A stretch of 7,753 bases of DNA from CAYVQE01 sp964454005 (lineage in GTDB: Bacteria > Myxococcota > B64-G9). Positions 3,871-7,753 of the stretch are shown here, piece after piece. Below the pieces are notes generated by a model. It was not told where the DNA came from and did no database searches. It worked only from the letters and a program-made list of their open reading frames with translations. The stretch is from positions 1 to 7,753 of the forward strand of contig CAYVQE010000216.1 of NCBI GenBank assembly GCA_964454005.1, read 5' to 3'. The position numbers were made by a program, and so were the translations under genes. How positions within the stretch are numbered: the stretch's first letter is position 1; every line of letters starts with the position of its first letter.

Positions 3871-5243
3871 GAACGGCGCCCCGGCGAACCCGGCTTCTGA
3901 CCCCCGCACAGCTGCTCGGGCCGTGGGCCATCGGCCTGGTCGGCACCCTGCTCGTCGCCTTGATCGGCCTGCTCGGCTGGTACTTCGTCGAAAACCGCGC
4001 CCGCATCAGCCGCATGATGTCGGAGCGCAGCGCCACCATGACCCGCATGGTGGCGACGGAAGTGCGCAATGTGGCCCGCTACGGCAAGGCGCAACGCCAG
4101 CGCGTCGACCAGGTGCTGTCCGAGCTGGCTGCCAGCGCCGATATCACCGGGGTCCGGCTCGAGCGCGATGACGGCGCCGTCGTCATCGCACACGGCTCTT
4201 TGCCCGAACAACCGGAGGGGCCCGCGGGCGCGCCGCGCATCGTCGGCACCACCCTGTTGTGCGCCAAGCGGTTCCGCATCGAGACCCATGTCTGCGGCCA
4301 GTGCCACGACTGCCAGAGCTTCTGCACCTCCGCCGGCGGAATAGCGCTCGACGGAACCTACGTCGTCTCGCTCGGCGTCGACGCCCGGCCCTACCTCAAG
4401 CTGCGACGCGCTCTGTGGTTGCAAGGCGGTGCCGGCCTGGTGCTGGTGCTGATCCTCGGCGCGGCGCTGTGGTCGTTGCGCCGGCAGGCGGGTGCGGCGT
4501 CGGCCATGGGACAGGCCCTCGCCGCCGCCGAGGAGCGGGGGCGTTCTCTCGAGCGGATCGGCCTGCTGGCCGGAGGCCTGGCCCACGAGATCAAGAACCC
4601 GGTCGGCTCGCTGCGGGGCTTTGCCCAGCTCATCGCCGAACGCGTCCCCCCCGGCTCGAAGGAGCACGAGTACGCCAGCTTGATGGTGTCCGAGCTCGAC
4701 GGCCTGACGCGCAGGGTCGATCGCCTCAAGGACATCGCCCGGCCCGAACCACCGCGACTCGTCTCCGGCCGGCCCGTCGAGATCATCCGGCGCGTGACCT
4801 CGCTGCTGATGCCCGACGCGCAAGCGGCCGGTGTGCAGATCGTGCTCGACCTGCCCGACGGGGCCGGACCGCAGGCCCTCATCGACCACGAACGCTTCCG
4901 CGATCTCGTCGTCAACCTGCTCACCAACGCCATCGATGCATCGCCCGAAGGCGGCTCGGTGATCGTATCGCTGCACCGGGATCCCAAGACCGGCGGGCTG
5001 AGCCTCGAGGTGAACGACGAGGGGCCCGGCATCCCCGCCGAGGAACGCGACCGGGTCATCCAGCCCTTCCACTCGACCAAGCCTTCCGGTCTGGGCCTCG
5101 GCCTGGTCGTGGCGCAGCAGGCCGCCGAGGACCATGGCGGTAGGATCGAGCTCGCCGACAGCCCCCGCGGGGGACTGTCGGCGCGTGCCCATCTCTGGTC
5201 GGAGAGGTCCCCCCGTGGCTCAGCGCGTCATCCTCATCGTTGA
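3867..5243 (+). CDS. sensor histidine kinase (NtrB/ZraS-type) with Cys-rich periplasmic domain
   Basis: 458 residues. Two membrane segments (about 20-41 and 184-203) enclose a periplasmic sensor domain of about 140 residues. Its core (ITGVRLERDDGAVVIAHG, 93-110) looks like a small PAS/Cache-like fold; it then carries Cys132 and a cluster at Cys143, 146, 149 and 153, spaced CX2CX2CX3C and including CGQCH (CXXCH). The cytoplasmic part has the H-box LAHEIKNP with phospho-acceptor His240, N-box NLLTNAIDAS (350-359), DEGPGIP (384-390), F-box PFHSTK (400-405) and GLGLGL (408-413). No HAMP or cytoplasmic PAS is evident. The start is TTG at 3867, overlapping the lipoprotein stop (TTGA), with AGGAG at 3851-3855; no later start precedes the first membrane segment. 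The end overlaps the regulator gene by 29 bp. It should phosphorylate that regulator in response to an envelope signal: metal, haem-linked redox or Fe-S. Confidence 0.9.
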   Translation: MRTAPRRTRLLTPAQLLGPWAIGLVGTLLVALIGLLGWYFVENRARISRMMSERSATMTRMVATEVRNVARYGKAQRQRVDQVLSELAASADITGVRLERDDGAVVIAHGSLPEQPEGPAGAPRIVGTTLLCAKRFRIETHVCGQCHDCQSFCTSAGGIALDGTYVVSLGVDARPYLKLRRALWLQGGAGLVLVLILGAALWSLRRQAGAASAMGQALAAAEERGRSLERIGLLAGGLAHEIKNPVGSLRGFAQLIAERVPPGSKEHEYASLMVSELDGLTRRVDRLKDIARPEPPRLVSGRPVEIIRRVTSLLMPDAQAAGVQIVLDLPDGAGPQALIDHERFRDLVVNLLTNAIDASPEGGSVIVSLHRDPKTGGLSLEVNDEGPGIPAEERDRVIQPFHSTKPSGLGLGLVVAQQAAEDHGGRIELADSPRGGLSARAHLWSERSPRGSARHPHR

Positions 5244-6582
5244 CGACGATGCGTCGCACCGGCGCATGCTCGCAGAGGCGCTCGAGTCCCAGGGCTACGC
5301 CGTGCGCCAGGCGGTCGACGGCCCGGCAGCCCTCGATGCGTTGGCCTCGCACTCCGTGGATCTCGCCTTGCTCGACATTCGCATGCCCGGGATGAGCGGG
5401 ATGGAGCTGCTGGAAAGAATCCGCCGGGTGCACGCAGCGCTGCCGGTGGTGATGGTGACCGCGCACGGCGACGTACGCACGGCGGTGGCGGCCATAAAGA
5501 TCGGCGCCCATGACTTCCTCGAAAAGCCGATCGACATCGAAGAGCTACGCACGGTCGCGGCCGACATACTCGAACGTCCGTATTCGGAGCCGGCCGGCTG
5601 CTCCGGGTCCGGCAGCGACGCCGACGCCTTGCCCGGCTTCATCGTCGGTGTGAGCCGGGCGCTCGATCAAGTTCGCGAGATGGTGCGCCTGGCCGCCGAC
5701 TCGAACAGCACGGTGCTCGTTCGCGGAGAAAGCGGCACCGGCAAGGAGCTCGTCGCCCGGGCGATCCACGAGCTGTCCGCCCGGGCCGGCGGACCGTTCG
5801 TGACGGTCGATTGCGCGGCCGTGGCCGAAGGCGTGCTCGAGAGCGAGCTGTTCGGCCACGAACGCGGTGCGTTCACCGGCGCAACCGCACGCCGCAAGGG
5901 GCGCTTCGAGCTGGCGGACGGGGGAACGGTGTTCCTCGACGAGATCGCGGAGATGCGCCCCGATCTGCAGGCCAAGCTGCTGCGTGTCCTGCAGGAACGC
6001 AGCTTCGAACGCGTAGGCGCCTCGCAGCCGATCCGCGTCGACATCCGCGTCGTCGCCGCCACCAACCGCGACCTCGAAGAGGAGATCGCGGCGGGACGTT
6101 TCCGCGAGGATCTCTACTACCGCCTCGCGGTTGTCGAAATCGTCATCCCGCCGCTGCGCGACCGGCGGGAGGACATCCTGCCGATCGCACAGCATCTGCT
6201 GGCGCGACACAGCAGCGGATCGGCGCCCAGGCTTTCCTCCGATTTTTCCGCGGCCCTGGCCCTCCACGACTGGCCCGGCAATGTCCGCGAGCTGTCGAAC
6301 GTTTTGGAACGCGCGCTGCTGTTCGGCGCGCGCGGAGAGCTGGCGCTCGAGCATCTGCCGGTCCACCTGCAGGAGCTCGGTGGCGGCGAGGGGCGCTGCC
6401 TTCGAGCGGGCGACGAGATCGCGACCGGCGTTCGGCCGGGTCTGTCGCTGCGCGACGTGGAGCAAGACCTCATCGCAAAGACCCTGGCAGCCTTCGGCGG
6501 CAACCGCACCCGCACGGCCGAGGCGCTCGGCCTGTCGCGCCGGGCCTTGCTGTACAAGATGAAGCGATACGGCATCCGCTGA
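5215..6582 (+). CDS. sigma-54-dependent response regulator, NtrC/ZraR family
   Basis: 455 residues, standard length for the family. The receiver domain (about 4-118) has the acidic pocket D10-D12, phospho-acceptor Asp54 (LALLDIRMPG), Thr82 and Lys104 (FLEKP). The AAA+ domain (about 141-375) has Walker A GESGTGKE (171-178), the sigma-54-contacting GAFTGA loop (218-223), Walker B GGTVFLDE (236-243) and FREDLYYRL (296-304) carrying the arginine-finger region. The C-terminal Fis-type helix-turn-helix is NRTRTAEALGLSRRALLYKM (430-449). All key residues are intact, so it should be an active ATP-dependent activator of sigma-54 promoters. GTG at 5215-5217 is chosen because GGAGAGG (5201-5207) lies 7 nt upstream and the receiver fold starts at once (VILIVDDD); it overlaps the kinase by 29 bp. 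A likely target is the sigma-54 promoter at 3173-3188. Confidence 0.95.
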   Translation: MAQRVILIVDDDASHRRMLAEALESQGYAVRQAVDGPAALDALASHSVDLALLDIRMPGMSGMELLERIRRVHAALPVVMVTAHGDVRTAVAAIKIGAHDFLEKPIDIEELRTVAADILERPYSEPAGCSGSGSDADALPGFIVGVSRALDQVREMVRLAADSNSTVLVRGESGTGKELVARAIHELSARAGGPFVTVDCAAVAEGVLESELFGHERGAFTGATARRKGRFELADGGTVFLDEIAEMRPDLQAKLLRVLQERSFERVGASQPIRVDIRVVAATNRDLEEEIAAGRFREDLYYRLAVVEIVIPPLRDRREDILPIAQHLLARHSSGSAPRLSSDFSAALALHDWPGNVRELSNVLERALLFGARGELALEHLPVHLQELGGGEGRCLRAGDEIATGVRPGLSLRDVEQDLIAKTLAAFGGNRTRTAEALGLSRRALLYKMKRYGIR

Positions 6583-6712
6583 TCCCGCCGCCGGGCGCTC
6601 GACGATTCAGGTCGTTGCCGCCGGACTTTTCTTTCGGTCCCGGCGCATGGTATTGCATGGTGTCGCCAGATGGGCGTCGATGCCCCAAACCAAGCCGACG
6701 GAGGTCGCCCCC

Positions 6713-7753
6713 ATGTCGCAGCGTCTTCGCATTTCGATACCCTGCCTGCTCGCCCTGGCGCTCAGCGCCGCCTGCACCGAGGAGCTGCCCGGGGCCATGA
6801 AGGCCATCCCGGCCGACGCCGACATGGTCGGCACCCTGGACACCCAGGCCGCGCTCAGCTACGCCAAGGCTGCCATGCCCAAGCTGGTGCCCGCCAGCCT
6901 GAGCGACGAGGTGCCCTCGTTCCAGGCGCTGGCCAAGCAGGCCATGCAGCTGGCCGGGGTGGACCTGGATGAGCTGGGCCCGATGACCTTCTACAGCTAC
7001 GCCGACGGCCAGCGGGCGGCCTTCATCATCGCCGGGCTGGATGCCGCGGGGCTCAAGGGCGAAAAGAGCGGCGACTACAAGGGCCGGCCGGTCTATACGC
7101 TGATGGGCGATCTGCACTACGCGCCGCTGGGCGGGCTGGGCCTGGTCTTCTCGCCCGACCGGGCGCTGGTGGACAAGACCATCGACACCTTCGCCGGCGA
7201 CGCCGATGGCCTGGGCGACGCCGATCGCGGCAAGCTGCTGCGCAAGATGATCGAGATCCACGAGAAGATGGATCTGCTGCGGGTCTACGTGCTGACCGAA
7301 AAGCTGCCCGGCACCGAAGGCATCCCGTTCAAGTTCGACGGCGGCGCCATGTTCCTCGGCCTGGACCAGGGCGCCGCGGTCACCCTGCTGACCGACAAGG
7401 CCGGCGCCGACAAGATCGACCAGGCGGTGGGCATGGGCCTGATGGGCCTGCAGACCGCGCTGATGATGGGCGGCGGCGGCGACATGCCGGTCGAGATCGA
7501 CAAGGCGACCAAGACCATGGTGGGCGAGATGCTGGGCAAGATCCGGCGGCAAAAGAAGTCCGACCGCATCATCATCTCCTACGAGGGCGATCTGAAGCCG
7601 CTGCTGGAGAAGATGGCCGGACTGGGCGTCGAGGCGGTCGCCGGCCGCGCCATGGCCCCCGGCACGGCCAGCCCCGGCACTGCCAAGCCCGCGATGCCGC
7701 CGAGCAAACGCCCCGCCCCGGCCGCCCCCGCCCCGGACGCCGCCAAAGCCCCG
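6713..7753 (+). CDS. lipoprotein of unknown function, 3' end beyond the window
   Basis: ATG at 6713-6715 with GGAGG (6700-6704) 8 nt upstream; the frame is open for 347 codons to the window edge. The start MSQRLRISIPCLLALALSAA followed by Cys21 is a lipoprotein signal peptide. The mature part opens with AIPADADMVGTLDTQAALSY, a pattern I associate with exported lipoproteins of unknown function in Myxococcota, followed by a mixed alpha/beta region (YSYADGQRAAFIIAGLD, YKGRPVYTLMGDLHYAP, LGLVFSPDRALVDKTID). A Met/Gly-rich segment (around residues 240-260, GMGLMGLQTALMMGGGG) precedes a Lys-rich stretch. From about residue 315 the chain becomes Ala/Pro/Gly-rich and disordered. It lies 130 bp after the regulator gene on the same strand and has no clear terminator before it, so it may be read through or have its own promoter. 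Function unknown. Confidence 0.8.
   Translation, partial: MSQRLRISIPCLLALALSAACTEELPGAMKAIPADADMVGTLDTQAALSYAKAAMPKLVPASLSDEVPSFQALAKQAMQLAGVDLDELGPMTFYSYADGQRAAFIIAGLDAAGLKGEKSGDYKGRPVYTLMGDLHYAPLGGLGLVFSPDRALVDKTIDTFAGDADGLGDADRGKLLRKMIEIHEKMDLLRVYVLTEKLPGTEGIPFKFDGGAMFLGLDQGAAVTLLTDKAGADKIDQAVGMGLMGLQTALMMGGGGDMPVEIDKATKTMVGEMLGKIRRQKKSDRIIISYEGDLKPLLEKMAGLGVEAVAGRAMAPGTASPGTAKPAMPPSKRPAPAAPAPDAAKAP

Noticed and set aside
4263..4328. Reading the kinase cysteine cluster as a cytoplasmic ferredoxin domain
   Set aside because: It lies between the two membrane segments of the kinase and is therefore predicted to be periplasmic; only the ligand type remains open.
2925..5192. Long open frames on the minus strand opposite the repeat lipoprotein and kinase
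   Set aside because: They run through the N gap and lie antisense to the kinase with its complete motifs; the VVVAVAVAVLVDEG-type repeats are just the reverse reading of the 84-bp array.
6600..6633. Terminator after the response regulator
   Set aside because: The 6-bp stem (CGACGA with TCGTTG, one G-T pair) is weak and the T-rich run starts about 9 nt beyond it.
6641..6657. Second sigma-54 promoter before the last lipoprotein (CGGCGC ... ATTGCA)
   Set aside because: GG and GC are 11 bp apart instead of the required 10 and the -24 half is poor.
6645..6661. Direct repeat GCATGGT with 10-bp period upstream of the last lipoprotein
   Set aside because: Only two 7-bp copies; could be an activator half-site pair but is within chance expectation.
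6470..7552. Open frame of 360 codons on the minus strand opposite the last lipoprotein
   Set aside because: Rich in His/Gln/Ala/Gly as expected for the antisense of a GC-rich gene; the + frame has a ribosome binding site and a lipoprotein signal.

Overview
The window is GC-rich throughout, with a clearly AT-richer left edge (about 1-180) and a small AT-rich island at about 700-815. Lipoproteins with disulfide-rich inserts, an NtrC-type two-component pair and a sigma-54 promoter suggest a Myxococcota/deltaproteobacterial-type Gram-negative, probably a metagenome scaffold because a 100-N gap is present. The lineage is inference; no marker gene is present.

Layout. 1-132: possible tail of a gene entering from the left and a small ORF, neither recognised. 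287-457: debris, in which a 22-codon fragment resembling the CxxC/GGG segment of Mrp-type ATPases (+) abuts a truncated RelE/ParE-like toxin (-). 457-714 (-): intact ribbon-helix-helix antitoxin with its own promoter and a palindromic operator. 907-2869 (-): two genes, a 112-aa unknown protein followed by a lipoprotein glycoside hydrolase of the (beta/alpha)8 clan A type. 2870-3275: a 406-bp divergent intergenic region with a strong dyad and a sigma-54 promoter. 3276-6582 (+): a three-gene cluster of repeat lipoprotein, sensor histidine kinase with a Cys-rich periplasmic domain, and sigma-54-activating response regulator. 6713-7753 (+): start of a further lipoprotein that runs off the window.

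The most interesting unit is 3042-6582. The gene order, the overlaps (TTGA between lipoprotein and kinase, 29 bp between kinase and regulator) and the sigma-54 promoter with an upstream dyad fit an autoregulated three-component envelope-sensing system. In outline it recalls ZraP-ZraS-ZraR (periplasmic metal-binding accessory protein, kinase, sigma-54 regulator), but the accessory protein here is an unrelated lipoprotein of Cys/His/Asp-rich 28-residue repeats. The kinase sensor domain carries a CX2CX2CX3C cluster that also contains a CXXCH haem-type motif. The signal (metal, redox or haem-linked) cannot be decided from sequence alone.
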